A stretch of 64,000 nucleotides of DNA from Cellvibrio sp. KY-GH-1 (GTDB taxonomy: Bacteria > Pseudomonadota > Gammaproteobacteria > Pseudomonadales > Cellvibrionaceae): NCBI RefSeq assembly GCF_008806975.1, contig NZ_CP031728.1, forward strand, positions 3,431,501 through 3,495,500. Direction: 5' to 3'. The position numbers were made by a program, and so were the translations under genes. Positions within the stretch are counted from its first letter, which is position 1. Each line of letters begins with the position of its first letter. Shown in pieces: positions 35,161 to 45,114 of the stretch. The notes under the pieces were generated by a model. It ran no database searches and was not told where the DNA came from. It saw only the letters and a list, made by a program, of their open reading frames with translations.

Positions 35161-37911
35161 ATGGGCAGAAAATCCTTGCATTCAGGAGATTCAGAAGAAG
35201 CACTGGCAGCAAAAATACAGCTGCTGGAGGAGGAGCTGTCGTCCCTGAAACAAAGCCTGCACGCCAAACACGCCATTAACCAGCTGCGCGCCAGCGCCCA
35301 ACTTCCCCTCAGCTCTACCGAGAGCGATCAGGACGCGCCTGGTCCACTGCGCAAAGCTGAAGGCGCTACCTTTGATGAAACCTGGGTACAGGAAACCCTC
35401 CGGTACTTGGTTAAACAGCAACACCCGCACAGCATTCAGCAGGTTCTGCGCAAAGTGGGTAGCCTGCTGGGCTTGCGCGAGATAGGCCTATGGAGTTGGG
35501 ATGCACAGGATGCACAACTCAATTTACTCAGCCAATGGAGCGCTAGCGACCTGCCGGATGCCAGCCGCTGTCGGCTGCAAGCCCCGGATTGGCTAAGGTT
35601 TGCCGTGAAAGCTGACTCCAGCGAATTACGTAAGCTGCAAAACGGAGAGGCGCTAGCGTTGTCTGCCACTGATCCCGACCTCGCCTCCGCGTCCGAGCCC
35701 TTGCGTCAGTTGGGAATCTTCAACAGCCTGATTATCCCGCTCACCGAGCAAGCCCAATTGCGCGGCTTAATGAGTTTGCACCGCGACAGCCCCAACACCT
35801 GGCACCCACAGGACACCAAGGCGCTGGGCAGTTTGCTGAACTGGTTATTCCGCTTCATGCAGCAACACGAACACCTGCGTTTAATGAATGACCGCGACAC
35901 CCGCCATCAATATGCGATGGAAGCCAGTAACGACGGCATTTGGGATTGGAATTTATTAACCAACAAAATCTATTTCAGCCGCAGTTATTTGCGAATGCTG
36001 GGTTACGACTACGAAGATCTGCCCGGCAATTTAAATACGTTACGCGATTACTTTGTCCACCCCGAAGACCTGGACAATATGCTGCACGAATATCAAACCA
36101 CCATCGACAACAAACGCGACTCACTGCAATTACAATTCCGCTTGTTGCATCGCGATGGCCATGTGATCTGGGTACATTCCAAAGCCAAATTCTTTGAGCC
36201 AGATCATCAGGGCCGCCCCACTCGCTGCGTGGGCGTTAATACCGATGTGACTGATTTTATGAACTCGCGCGAAGAGCTGCTCAATGCCAAGGCGCAAGCC
36301 GATCTGGCGAGCAAAACGAAAAGCGAGTTTCTCGCGCGCGTTAGCCATGAAATTCGCACCCCCATGAATGCGATTATCGGTATCGGCTACCTATTGCAAG
36401 ACACCACTTTGGATGAGCAGCAAAAAAGCTATTTGATGAGCATTAATTCCGCCGCGGATTCGCTCTTGCAAATCATCAATCAACTGCTCGACTTCTCCAA
36501 AATTGAAGCGGGGCGAGTTATTCTGGAATACGCCCATTTCGATCTTGATCAGTTATTTGAAAAAATTTCGCGCCTGTTTGAAATCAGCGCGTTACATCGC
36601 ACGGTCAATATTGTGTATGACATCAAAGCCGATGTGCCACGCTTTTTGCGCGGCGATGCCTCGCGTTTGAGCCAGATCCTCAGCCATTTGATTAGCAATG
36701 CGTTTCAATATTCCAACACTAGCCAAGTCGTTGTCCGCGTGCGCCGCTTGCCGCAAACACAAAAACAAGTTGTGTTGCAATTTGTCGTAGAAGACAGCGG
36801 TCTGGGGATGACCAATGAAAAATTGGCACACATCAAAGAACGACTGGTGTTTAACAAATACCATGCCGACACCGAAAGAAATTCCTACGGCCTCGGCATT
36901 TGCAGTCACCTTGTGCACTTAATGCAAGGCGAGTTTCAAATTGATTCCCAATTAAATAAAGGCTGCAAGGTAACCTTTAGTGCCGCGTTCGAGCACAGTC
37001 ACCTGGGTGAAAAAGCCTTGGTAAATCACCCGCGCGATTTAAACAATATTCGCGTGTTGATTGTGGATGACAACACCATCGCACGTACCATTATCGCGAG
37101 TACTGCGCGCAGCATCCATTTGCAAGTGGATGAAATTGACAATCCCTTTAGTGCCATTGAGCGCATTCGCCAGGCCGACAATCTGGGGCAGCCTTATCAT
37201 TTTATTTTACTCGATTACCGCATGCCCAACATGAATGGCTTGCAGCTCACCGGTTTAATTAAGTCGGATAACAGCTTGAAACAAAAGCCCCGGGTGTTTT
37301 TGATTTCCGCCTATCATCGCGATGAAATTTCCAGCGCCGACCCCAACGCTATTTTGGTGGATGAATTCTTAAGTAAACCCGTCAGTGAGTCGCGTTTATT
37401 TGATGCCATCAGCCAGGCCATAGGGCGTGAAAGCCTGCTACAACAAATCAGCCCGGAAGTAATTGCTGCCAATGACACACTCGATGTATTGGACAATACC
37501 CGTATGCTGATTGTGGAAGATAATATTGTTAATCAGCAGGTGATTCGCGGCATATTGAAAAAGAAGCATATCCACACCACCATCGCCGGCAATGGCATAG
37601 AAGCATTACAAATATTGGAAAACACCGACGAAGCCTTCGATGCAATTTTGATGGATTTGGAAATGCCGGAAATGGATGGGCTGGAGGCCACGCGCCGTAT
37701 TCGCGCAGGCCAATTGCGCAACAACATCCAGCTGCAACACATTCCCATTGTCGCCGTCACCGCCCAAGCGATGCGCGGCGACCGCGAGCGCTGCCTGGCC
37801 ATCGGCATGAATGGGTATCTGTCTAAACCGGTAAATCCGGAATTGCTCTACAGTACACTCGCCGATATTCTGCGCAAGAAAAAAATGCCCAGTAGCAACC
37901 CGCAGCGTTAA
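35161..37911 (+). CDS. Hybrid sensor histidine kinase (GAF-PAS-HisKA-HATPase-REC-REC)
   Basis: A 916-residue soluble hybrid kinase. A short N-terminal coiled coil (about 10-40) precedes a GAF-like domain (90-235), a PAS/PAC domain (245-368), HisKA with phospho-acceptor His396 in SHEIRTPMNA, HATPase (about 490-625, with the G box in SYGLGI), and two receivers with acceptor Asp in LLDYRMPNMNG (about 690) and LMDLEMPEMDG (about 840). No membrane span is seen, so it likely senses a cytoplasmic or membrane-derived signal. AGGGAG directly abuts the ATG with no spacer, so initiation may be weak; no better start is visible. It precedes cyaA by 18 bases, probably in one operon, which links the kinase to cAMP signalling (inference). 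Confidence 0.9.
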   Translation: MGRKSLHSGDSEEALAAKIQLLEEELSSLKQSLHAKHAINQLRASAQLPLSSTESDQDAPGPLRKAEGATFDETWVQETLRYLVKQQHPHSIQQVLRKVGSLLGLREIGLWSWDAQDAQLNLLSQWSASDLPDASRCRLQAPDWLRFAVKADSSELRKLQNGEALALSATDPDLASASEPLRQLGIFNSLIIPLTEQAQLRGLMSLHRDSPNTWHPQDTKALGSLLNWLFRFMQQHEHLRLMNDRDTRHQYAMEASNDGIWDWNLLTNKIYFSRSYLRMLGYDYEDLPGNLNTLRDYFVHPEDLDNMLHEYQTTIDNKRDSLQLQFRLLHRDGHVIWVHSKAKFFEPDHQGRPTRCVGVNTDVTDFMNSREELLNAKAQADLASKTKSEFLARVSHEIRTPMNAIIGIGYLLQDTTLDEQQKSYLMSINSAADSLLQIINQLLDFSKIEAGRVILEYAHFDLDQLFEKISRLFEISALHRTVNIVYDIKADVPRFLRGDASRLSQILSHLISNAFQYSNTSQVVVRVRRLPQTQKQVVLQFVVEDSGLGMTNEKLAHIKERLVFNKYHADTERNSYGLGICSHLVHLMQGEFQIDSQLNKGCKVTFSAAFEHSHLGEKALVNHPRDLNNIRVLIVDDNTIARTIIASTARSIHLQVDEIDNPFSAIERIRQADNLGQPYHFILLDYRMPNMNGLQLTGLIKSDNSLKQKPRVFLISAYHRDEISSADPNAILVDEFLSKPVSESRLFDAISQAIGRESLLQQISPEVIAANDTLDVLDNTRMLIVEDNIVNQQVIRGILKKKHIHTTIAGNGIEALQILENTDEAFDAILMDLEMPEMDGLEATRRIRAGQLRNNIQLQHIPIVAVTAQAMRGDRERCLAIGMNGYLSKPVNPELLYSTLADILRKKKMPSSNPQR

Positions 37912-37929
37912 TCAAGGCCAATCCGATTC

Positions 37930-40902
37930 ATGCAATCCAAGCTTATTCCATCGCGCCCCATCGACATTCACAACATCGATGAGGGTGTGGACCGCAAGCA
38001 ACTCAGCCAACTAAAACAGCGCTTTATGGATTTGAATCGCGTTCGTCATGAACGCACCTGCGCTGCATTGTCTGATCGTCAACAACAGTTTTTGCAATTA
38101 TTACCGCTGCTGTTTCACGTAAACCATCCGATGCTGCCCGGCTATTGTTCGCACTCTACGCCAGCTGGCATTTACCAATACTCACCCAACAACGATGAAT
38201 TGCGCCTGGCAAAAATTATTGCGCGCAGCTTTCAATACAATCGCGACCTGACCGAAAAACAAGCGCAAATAGATGCACTGTTTTTAATGGGAAGTGTCGG
38301 CACTGTTGCACAAAGTGATGCGAGCGATCTGGATATTTGGGTGTGCCATAGCTTGGGTGATGAGCCGCAACAACTACAGGAGCTGGATCGAAAATGTTCG
38401 CTCATTAGTCAATGGGCCGAACAGCAAATCCACCTTGAAGTACACTGTTTTTTAATGCAGAACGGTGAATTCTCCAACTTGCGCGGCCAGCAGTTAAGCA
38501 CCGAAGGTAGTGGCTCTGCGCAACATTATTTGTTATTAGACGAGTTTTATCGCACCGCATTGTGGCTTGCCGGTAAGGTCCCGCTCTGGTGGTTTATTCC
38601 TGCTTCGCAAGAGGCAGACTACGCAATCTATCGTGAAAAATTATTAAGCAAACGTTTTATTAAGCCGGAAGAAGTCATTGATTTTGGCGGGTTACCGGAA
38701 ATTCCCGCGAATGAATTTGTGGGTGCCGGTGTATGGCAACTCTACAAGGGCATAGAGTCACCGTATAAATCCGTACTAAAACTTTTATTGCTCGAAGCCT
38801 ATGCGAGCAATATGGCGAACATGGCAGTGAGTGCAGAAGATGCTGACTCACTGTCCGCTGATATGCAAATTACCGAAGACCCAGCAGCACATCACCAGCA
38901 GAAACTATCAACGACCAGCGAACCACTGGCCCTCAGTTTCAAGCGCGCCATCTACGCCGCCACGCCGGATGCCGATCTCCTCGACCCTTATGTCATGGTG
39001 TATCAGCGGCTGGAAAATTATTTGAACCTGCACCATCAATTGCAGCGCCTGGAATTAGTCCGCCGATGCTTTTATTTTAAAGTCAATAAGGCCCTATCGC
39101 GCACCAGTCGAAACCCGAATAAATCCTGGCAACGAAAATTATTGGAAGAGCTGGTAAAAACCTGGCAATGGTCCACCCATCAATTGCATATGCTCGACAA
39201 CCGCGCCTATTGGAAAGCGCCCCATGTTATTAGCGAACGAGCGCTATTGGTTAACGAATTAAACCAAAGCTATCGCCTACTCAACGAATTAAACAAGCAT
39301 CAAGGGCAAGACATTGCCATCAGCAATGAAGAGCTATTGATACTCGGGCGCAAACTGCATGCTGCCTTTGAACGCAAAGCGGGAAAAATAGAATGGATTA
39401 ACCCGGGCATCTCGCGTGACTTAAGCGAAGACCATTTGTGTTGCATTCGCGAGCAAAGCGAAGCTGGTGAAAGCTGGCAATTATTGCGTGGCAGTTTTAA
39501 CGACCTGAGCTTGCGCAATATAAATGTGGAACCCATTAAACGCTCACGCAACCTGATGGAGTTGTTGCTCTGGTGCCATGCCAATGAAATTATGGCCAGT
39601 CACACTAAAATAGATATAGTGGGTAGCGGATTTGTGCTCAGCAGTTTACAAAAACAACAATTGCTGCAAACCTTGCAACAATGGTTGCCATTACCGCTTG
39701 CTACCGATCACCAGCAGTTTACACGGCCAGCGAGCGTGGAACGCTTACTGTTTATTATTAATGTTGGCGTGGAGCCTCAATCTGAACTGCATAAAAAAGG
39801 CATGCAAATGCTAACCAGTCAAAAAGATGCTTTGGGCTACAGCGGCTTGCGCGAAAACCTGATGCTGAACGCAGATGTAATTCAGATCAACTCCTGGGGC
39901 GAGCTGTTATGCCGTCATTACGCCAGTGATGCTCTGGTAAATTGTTTGCAACATTATTTTCGTTTAATACCTCCCGGAAAACATGCGTCATTGCCCGAAT
40001 TAACCGTGCGCTGTTTTAGCATTGGCCAAGGAAGCAATATTGCCCAGCGCTTGACCGAGCTTTGGCGCGACATTATCAGTTGCTTCTACTCCGGAACGCG
40101 GCCGCGCACCAGCCGTTATGTTCTGGAAGTCGGTGATGAATACTTGTTGTTGCAATTTTTCCAGCAGCAACCGCAAATTTCTCGTTTTAAAACCTATGAA
40201 AAACTGTTGGAAAAACTCAGCCAGCCACAGTTGGAATTTAGCCCTATTGTCATAGACAGTTATTGCCTGCGCGACAAACCCTTGCGCCTTATCTGCAATA
40301 CGCTAAAACCCAATGGCATTTATGTGTTTTATCAACAACAAAACAGCCAAGCCATTATCACACTGATCGATGAAAAGGGCTCGTTGTTTAGTGCTCGCAC
40401 CGAATTCCATAACCAGCAAACGCTACTTCGCCCACTGGTGCATTTTATTCGCGCCGCGCTACAGCGCTTGCATATGGATGGTGACCTCAACAATAAACAT
40501 GTTGAGCAGGAAACGATTTATCTGTATGAACTAATGGGAAACTTTAAACAACAGCACGGATTTGTGGAGGCGCGCGGCCTACAGCGTGAAGTCAGTCAAT
40601 TGCATTTTATCAATATCAAAGCCATCGCCGAAATGGATGATCAGGAACTACGCTTCACAATTTTTTGCGATGAGCAGGAATTTTCTACATTGGCGTATGG
40701 CGCCGATTTATTTAAAGCTGTCGCCAGCTATATTATGCGTCGTCGCCAGCGCAATGAGCGTTACCCCTGTTACATTACCGACCTGGATCTATCCCTCTGT
40801 CGCGACGTTCTCGCCCAGCAAACCGGTTTACAACTTGGCCATTATCTTCAATTAAAAGCTGATTTGGAGCGCCGATTGAATCAAGCTCTCGCGCAACTGT
40901 GA
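37930..40902 (+). CDS. cyaA: Class I adenylate cyclase
   Basis: Makes cAMP from ATP for CRP-type control. The 990 residues follow the enterobacterial/pseudomonad class I plan: N-terminal catalytic domain with the nucleotidyltransferase-like motif GSVGTVAQSDASDLDIWVCH at about 118-137, and a long C-terminal regulatory region. FIPASQEADY and the RFIKPEEVIDFGGLPEIPA segment are characteristic. It starts 18 bases after the hybrid kinase gene. The ribosome binding site is weak, so translation may depend on the upstream gene. Confidence 0.93.
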   Translation: MQSKLIPSRPIDIHNIDEGVDRKQLSQLKQRFMDLNRVRHERTCAALSDRQQQFLQLLPLLFHVNHPMLPGYCSHSTPAGIYQYSPNNDELRLAKIIARSFQYNRDLTEKQAQIDALFLMGSVGTVAQSDASDLDIWVCHSLGDEPQQLQELDRKCSLISQWAEQQIHLEVHCFLMQNGEFSNLRGQQLSTEGSGSAQHYLLLDEFYRTALWLAGKVPLWWFIPASQEADYAIYREKLLSKRFIKPEEVIDFGGLPEIPANEFVGAGVWQLYKGIESPYKSVLKLLLLEAYASNMANMAVSAEDADSLSADMQITEDPAAHHQQKLSTTSEPLALSFKRAIYAATPDADLLDPYVMVYQRLENYLNLHHQLQRLELVRRCFYFKVNKALSRTSRNPNKSWQRKLLEELVKTWQWSTHQLHMLDNRAYWKAPHVISERALLVNELNQSYRLLNELNKHQGQDIAISNEELLILGRKLHAAFERKAGKIEWINPGISRDLSEDHLCCIREQSEAGESWQLLRGSFNDLSLRNINVEPIKRSRNLMELLLWCHANEIMASHTKIDIVGSGFVLSSLQKQQLLQTLQQWLPLPLATDHQQFTRPASVERLLFIINVGVEPQSELHKKGMQMLTSQKDALGYSGLRENLMLNADVIQINSWGELLCRHYASDALVNCLQHYFRLIPPGKHASLPELTVRCFSIGQGSNIAQRLTELWRDIISCFYSGTRPRTSRYVLEVGDEYLLLQFFQQQPQISRFKTYEKLLEKLSQPQLEFSPIVIDSYCLRDKPLRLICNTLKPNGIYVFYQQQNSQAIITLIDEKGSLFSARTEFHNQQTLLRPLVHFIRAALQRLHMDGDLNNKHVEQETIYLYELMGNFKQQHGFVEARGLQREVSQLHFINIKAIAEMDDQELRFTIFCDEQEFSTLAYGADLFKAVASYIMRRRQRNERYPCYITDLDLSLCRDVLAQQTGLQLGHYLQLKADLERRLNQALAQL

Positions 40903-41117
40903 TTTCTCGCCCACCAATTCTTAATTCGCACCAGCTACCTACTCCGATAGACCGCGTTAACAACTATTAATTTTTGTTTAGCGGGCTGGCTGTGTTTATT
41001 CGCTCAGGCATAATTTCAATGCGGCAACCTAACCACAGCACAACGTGGAACCTTTCAGTCACACTGACAAAAACCCGCACAACCAACATAACAAACACAA
41101 CAGAGAGAAAATCGACA

Positions 41118-41525
41118 ATGAAAACTATTTATGCAGCAGTAACCAGCCTGTTATTGGTGATTAGCTCGTGGGCACAGGCCGGTGAATTAACGGGAGCCTG
41201 GGAACTTGAATATGCGGTTTACAAAAACAGCACAGGTGAGGTGGTTGGCGAAATTAAAGATAAAACAACCCTTTCCCGCAAAGTATTATCTGACCGACAC
41301 TTCACCTTTATCACTTGGGATAAATCCGGAAAATTTACCGTTGCCGCTTCAGGCACCTACAGCCTTCAGGGCAAAGATTACAAAGAAACCGTAGACGCAA
41401 CGTCTGAAGCGCGCTTGATGGGAAAAACTTATGAATTTAATTGCGAAATTAAAGAGGGCGTTTGGATTCACAAGGGCTTAGAAGATGGAATTTTAATTGA
41501 GGAACATTGGCGTAAAATTAACTAG
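41118..41525 (+). CDS. Small secreted protein, lipocalin-like fold possible
   Basis: 135 residues with a clear signal peptide (cleaved after SSWAQA, residue 20). The mature part is rich in beta strands: LTGAWELEYAVY, RHFTFITWDKSGKFTVAASGTYSLQGKDYKETVD, YEFNCEIKEGVWIHKG, EEHWRKIN. This pattern resembles DUF4488 or lipocalin-like small periplasmic proteins, but I cannot name a family firmly. GAGAG lies about 10 bases before the ATG. The frame opens earlier, at 40974, without a signal peptide. Function unknown. Confidence 0.75.
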   Translation: MKTIYAAVTSLLLVISSWAQAGELTGAWELEYAVYKNSTGEVVGEIKDKTTLSRKVLSDRHFTFITWDKSGKFTVAASGTYSLQGKDYKETVDATSEARLMGKTYEFNCEIKEGVWIHKGLEDGILIEEHWRKIN

Positions 41526-41566
41526 CATTGCGCCAAGTCACCCTCCTGCTACGGATTAACCTCTGC

Positions 41567-41599
41567 CTGAGAGCCGAGCACACTCTACCCGGCTCTCAG
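41567..41599. terminator. Hairpin between convergent genes, probable terminator
   Basis: Perfect 10-base stem CTGAGAGCCG / CGGCTCTCAG around a 13-base loop, between the small secreted protein gene and the haloperoxidase-like gene. It lacks a strong T tract, so termination is likely but not sure. Confidence 0.5.
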
Positions 41600-41608
41600 A
41601 GCAATGAG

Positions 41609-43363
41609 CTATAAATAAATCGCTTCTCCATTCGCAATCCGAATGGATTTTTTATCAAAGCTGGTGAAGGTAAAAGACACGGGGTACTCCGCATATTCCA
41701 GGGTACGTTTTTTGAGGATCTCTATAGCAATCTGCTCCCCTAATCTTAGGCTGCGCGTATTGTCCGTCCGCCAATGTACTCCTCCCATACTCCGCCCCAT
41801 AGCAACATTCGCTGCAACCTTATTAAGCTCCCCCCCAACAGTCATCGAACTTATTTTCTTAACTTCTTTATCATTCAAACACGTGGGTGGCGTAGCGGTT
41901 GGCCCGCTCAAACTCGGATACAAAATGCCTGCGACTGGAAGAGGTGACGGCGGCTCCTTGGGACCTTTTATACACTTGGCCGCGCTGGTAAACAGCGATT
42001 CAAATTTTTGATCTTCATCGAACCATGCTTTGAGCACAGTTACACATGCACCAGCCACAGTTGCGTGCCCAGCACCATAAGCTGGGTGTGCAGGGGACCC
42101 GGCAGAAAAGGCCATTGGCAGTAACAACTGCTGTTTTCCGTACTTGGTCTTTAACATCCCAGCGATAGCTGAAGATAAAACAACCTCCGCGTCTGCATCA
42201 TTTAAATCATAATTGCGTTTTAATGCGGGATCATCATCTGCTCCTATGTGCTTAACATGTAACAACCCACCGTAAACTTCCGGCCGACAGCGGCGATGAA
42301 CCAACCATTTTTGCCGCCAGACCACTTTAAGTGCGCGACTGGCAACCTCGGAAACCAGGGTCAGTAAATCTGGGCCACCGAGAGTCGCAAAGCCGCCTTC
42401 TCGAGTGTACAAAGTACCACTGTACGGATTACCGCTATCGATTTTTGCTCCATGAGAATCCAAAAATAATGCGGCATTAAAGTAAGCCTGATGCAAGGCA
42501 TCACGATTAACAAAGCGCGCCAAATCTCGCATAGTCGCGATTTTGCGCTTGGACTTCTCATAATAAGCGGGGTCATCAGCAAAGTAATTACAATTTGCGT
42601 AATCACGCCCATAAGAATCTTTTCCGGTATTTTGCGCATGAAGCCAGGCTTTATAGTCAACCAGAAAATCTCGACCTGCTGCATAGGGAAACTGATCGGG
42701 CACAATCGTTTGAGTGCCATAGGCAATGTCATGCAAAAAAAACTGACTTACCAGAGGGCCAAACTCTTCGTCTTTTAGCCCACAGCGAAACAATGAATTC
42801 ACATCTATTGTTTCAGGAATATCCAGACCAACTTCAATGTCACCCCAGGTTTTATTTTTTGCGTTCTGTGCTTTGGTATAGGCTTTTGAAATATCCTCAA
42901 CGGCTTGTTGAATTTCCGGATCACTAGAACAAAACTCATAAATATCTTTATCGCGCAAATAGGCCATCCAATAAAGCTCGACCATTTCCGCCGCCGTGGT
43001 GTGAGATTTAACCGAGGGGGCGGGAATCATCTCCATGGATTTAGGTAATGGCCCCAATGATTCGGTGGAAGCGCCCGCTAACGGACTGGTGAATTTCGCT
43101 GTCCCTCTCAAGGCCCTCACCATATCATGCGGATAAACGAGGATCGGACTACCCTTCGGTACATCTTCAAAGTTGACCGGCATTCCCTGTTCAACCGCAT
43201 TGCAGATCCCTTTAAATTTTCGGTAAGCCACAGAATCAACTTCACCATACTGGTTGTGTGGCAGGGTCTTATGGAAATTTCCTAAAAACAATGCCTCTTC
43301 CGGAGTACTACAATCAGGTGTGAAATCAATTGACTCATCACCATTATTCGTGGGCATAACCAT
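41609..43363 (-). CDS. Vanadium-dependent haloperoxidase-like protein (PAP2 superfamily)
   Basis: A 584-residue protein with the three vanadate/phosphate-binding motifs of the family: Lys352 and Arg360 in RQKWLVHRRCRP, AYGAGHATVAGA with catalytic His433, and GRSMGGVHWRTD with Arg524 and the vanadate-coordinating His530. The wording is closest to algal-type bromoperoxidases. The Ser usually found in PSGH is Ala431 here. Such enzymes oxidise halides with hydrogen peroxide; some relatives are phosphatases. No clear signal peptide is present. A GGAGAG site precedes the ATG by 7 bases. Whether it halogenates, and what, cannot be told; it lies 20 kb from the PKS genes, so no link is claimed. Confidence 0.82.
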   Translation of the reverse strand: MVMPTNNGDESIDFTPDCSTPEEALFLGNFHKTLPHNQYGEVDSVAYRKFKGICNAVEQGMPVNFEDVPKGSPILVYPHDMVRALRGTAKFTSPLAGASTESLGPLPKSMEMIPAPSVKSHTTAAEMVELYWMAYLRDKDIYEFCSSDPEIQQAVEDISKAYTKAQNAKNKTWGDIEVGLDIPETIDVNSLFRCGLKDEEFGPLVSQFFLHDIAYGTQTIVPDQFPYAAGRDFLVDYKAWLHAQNTGKDSYGRDYANCNYFADDPAYYEKSKRKIATMRDLARFVNRDALHQAYFNAALFLDSHGAKIDSGNPYSGTLYTREGGFATLGGPDLLTLVSEVASRALKVVWRQKWLVHRRCRPEVYGGLLHVKHIGADDDPALKRNYDLNDADAEVVLSSAIAGMLKTKYGKQQLLLPMAFSAGSPAHPAYGAGHATVAGACVTVLKAWFDEDQKFESLFTSAAKCIKGPKEPPSPLPVAGILYPSLSGPTATPPTCLNDKEVKKISSMTVGGELNKVAANVAMGRSMGGVHWRTDNTRSLRLGEQIAIEILKKRTLEYAEYPVSFTFTSFDKKSIRIANGEAIYL

Positions 43364-43505
43364 TTTTCTGCTCTCCTTATGTAATCAGCAATTCAAACGT
43401 TAGATGAATGTGACAATCCCCCTGCAATTGCCCTGAGCTAACAACAATAAGGTGTCACATGGTATTACCGACACCAATTAGAATGAACCAAGCCAGTCCA
43501 GCACA

Positions 43506-43523
43506 TCCCCCATATAGGGGGGA
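43506..43523. promoter_or_regulatory. Inverted repeat CCCC-CATATA-GGGG upstream of the haloperoxidase-like gene
   Basis: Short perfect dyad of C and G runs around CATATA, about 145 bases upstream of the haloperoxidase-like start codon. It could be an operator or a small hairpin. The evidence is pattern only. Confidence 0.25.
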
Positions 43524-43537
43524 ACTAAGATTTTTAG

Positions 43538-43572
43538 CAAAAAAAAAGCGGCAAGTTTTCACTGGCCGCTTT
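43538..43572 (-). terminator. Rho-independent terminator of the sensor kinase gene
   Basis: On the minus strand the stem AAAGCGGC / GCCGCTTT is followed by a run of nine T, 19 bases after the kinase stop codon. Confidence 0.85.
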
Positions 43573-43590
43573 ATTGACAATGTAAAACTA

Positions 43591-44964
43591 TTAACGCAAC
43601 GCTAATTGAATATTAAAGCAGGTTCCATGTTCATCATCAGAAGTGACTGCCATTTGGCCGCGATGATGATCGGTAATAATAAAATGCGAGTAAGACAAGC
43701 GCTGCTCCACCGGGAAGCTGGAGTTGTGTTCACTCAGCGCAAAGAAGGGCTGGAAAATATCCAGTTGTTCTTCTTCGGTTAAGCTCTTGCCGTTGTGTTC
43801 CAGTTTAATCCAGAGTGAATCATAAAACGTTCCTATCTCTATATTTATCCAAGGCTTGTTGTGTTCATCCCACAATTTAGCATTAAGCGCATAAAAGGCA
43901 TTGCGCATCAAACGCACAAATACTTGTTCCAACTCAGTAGCAAAGCAGGGAATTTGCGGCAATGCGTCAGCATAGTTGCGGCGGATATTAATGTATTTAA
44001 AGGTGATGCCATTTACATCAGTAAACAAATCGCTCGCCAGTTCGATGGCACGATCCATAATCGGCGGAATTTCTGCGAGCTGTTTGCTGTCGCGATGCGC
44101 ACGCGCCAGATCCAATAAATTGTGCGCAATCGCAGTAGCTTGTTGCGCACTTTGACGTACGGTTTCCACTTCCTGTAATAGAAATTGTTTTACCTCGCCC
44201 AACTCAGCAGCTTCAATTTCCTGACGCGCACTGGAAACGCGCGCAAAAATGGTATTAATCGGCAAGCTAATGTCGTAAGCCATCGCAGAAGCCAATTCCC
44301 CCATGGCCGATACTTTATCACGTTCTGCCAATTTATTTTCGGCGCTGACTAACTTGGTGACATCCGAAATCAAAATCACTATGCCGGTGTTTTGATTGTC
44401 GAGTGGATACAGCGTGATATCAAAGGTGTATTGACCGCGCTGGGTGTGTTTAAGGCTAGTGGTTTCTCCACTCGCCAATACCGCCTGCACCTGCTCTTTG
44501 GTAAGCGTGATCGCGGAATAAGCCTCCCACAAATTTTTACCAATCACATCCTGCAGCGGGCGTCCGGTAATTTCTTCAGCTTTTTTGTTCCACTGGGTAA
44601 TGTGCAACTGCTGATTCAAGCCAATCAACATCACCGGCATAGAGTTAACAATGCTCGCGATATAAGCCTCGCGCTCTTGTAATTGCTCAGTAGTTTGCTG
44701 CAACACTGCAGTACGTTGGGCAACCCGCTGTTCCAGATTGACTTTGATATCAGTGAGCGCGCGGTTCCAACGCATGGCGCGGCGATGGGCGCGAAACAAA
44801 AACAGCAGCACAATTACCAAGGTAATAATTAAAACCCCCGCCGAGGTGTTGGCCACATACTGCCATTTGGTGCTGCCATCGGGCTCACGGAAGATGGCGA
44901 ACATATCAGCGCGGGCGCCAAGACTGGTCATGGCCAGCGCACAAAAAAGCAGAAGTTGTCTCAT
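43591..44964 (-). CDS. PAS sensor histidine kinase homologue lacking the phospho-acceptor His
   Basis: 457 residues. An N-terminal signal-like segment (1-19) and a membrane span (about 42-61) precede a coiled coil, a PAS domain (about 100-210) and a kinase-like region. The HisKA helix reads MGELASAMAYDISLPINT, where related kinases have LAHEINQPL; the His is Tyr. The N box is kept in LMRNAFYAL, but the D box lacks its Asp (LEHNGKSL) and the G boxes are poor. Autophosphorylation therefore looks lost, or occurs differently. The gene is complete, without stops, which suggests selection for another role such as partner regulation. A terminator follows. No cognate response regulator gene adjoins it. 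Confidence 0.82.
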   Translation of the reverse strand: MRQLLLFCALAMTSLGARADMFAIFREPDGSTKWQYVANTSAGVLIITLVIVLLFLFRAHRRAMRWNRALTDIKVNLEQRVAQRTAVLQQTTEQLQEREAYIASIVNSMPVMLIGLNQQLHITQWNKKAEEITGRPLQDVIGKNLWEAYSAITLTKEQVQAVLASGETTSLKHTQRGQYTFDITLYPLDNQNTGIVILISDVTKLVSAENKLAERDKVSAMGELASAMAYDISLPINTIFARVSSARQEIEAAELGEVKQFLLQEVETVRQSAQQATAIAHNLLDLARAHRDSKQLAEIPPIMDRAIELASDLFTDVNGITFKYINIRRNYADALPQIPCFATELEQVFVRLMRNAFYALNAKLWDEHNKPWINIEIGTFYDSLWIKLEHNGKSLTEEEQLDIFQPFFALSEHNSSFPVEQRLSYSHFIITDHHRGQMAVTSDDEHGTCFNIQLALR

Positions 44965-45114
44965 GGGGAAAATCTCATAGCAGCCCGGGGGCAGTTCACT
45001 GTGTATGCAGTGTCGGGGAAATCCAGATCAGGAGCGTGATTTTACTCGATCCCCCCGCTAAAGAACCAGCTCCTCAGGCCGTATTGAGCTATACCGATTA
45101 ACGCGAGATCCGGT

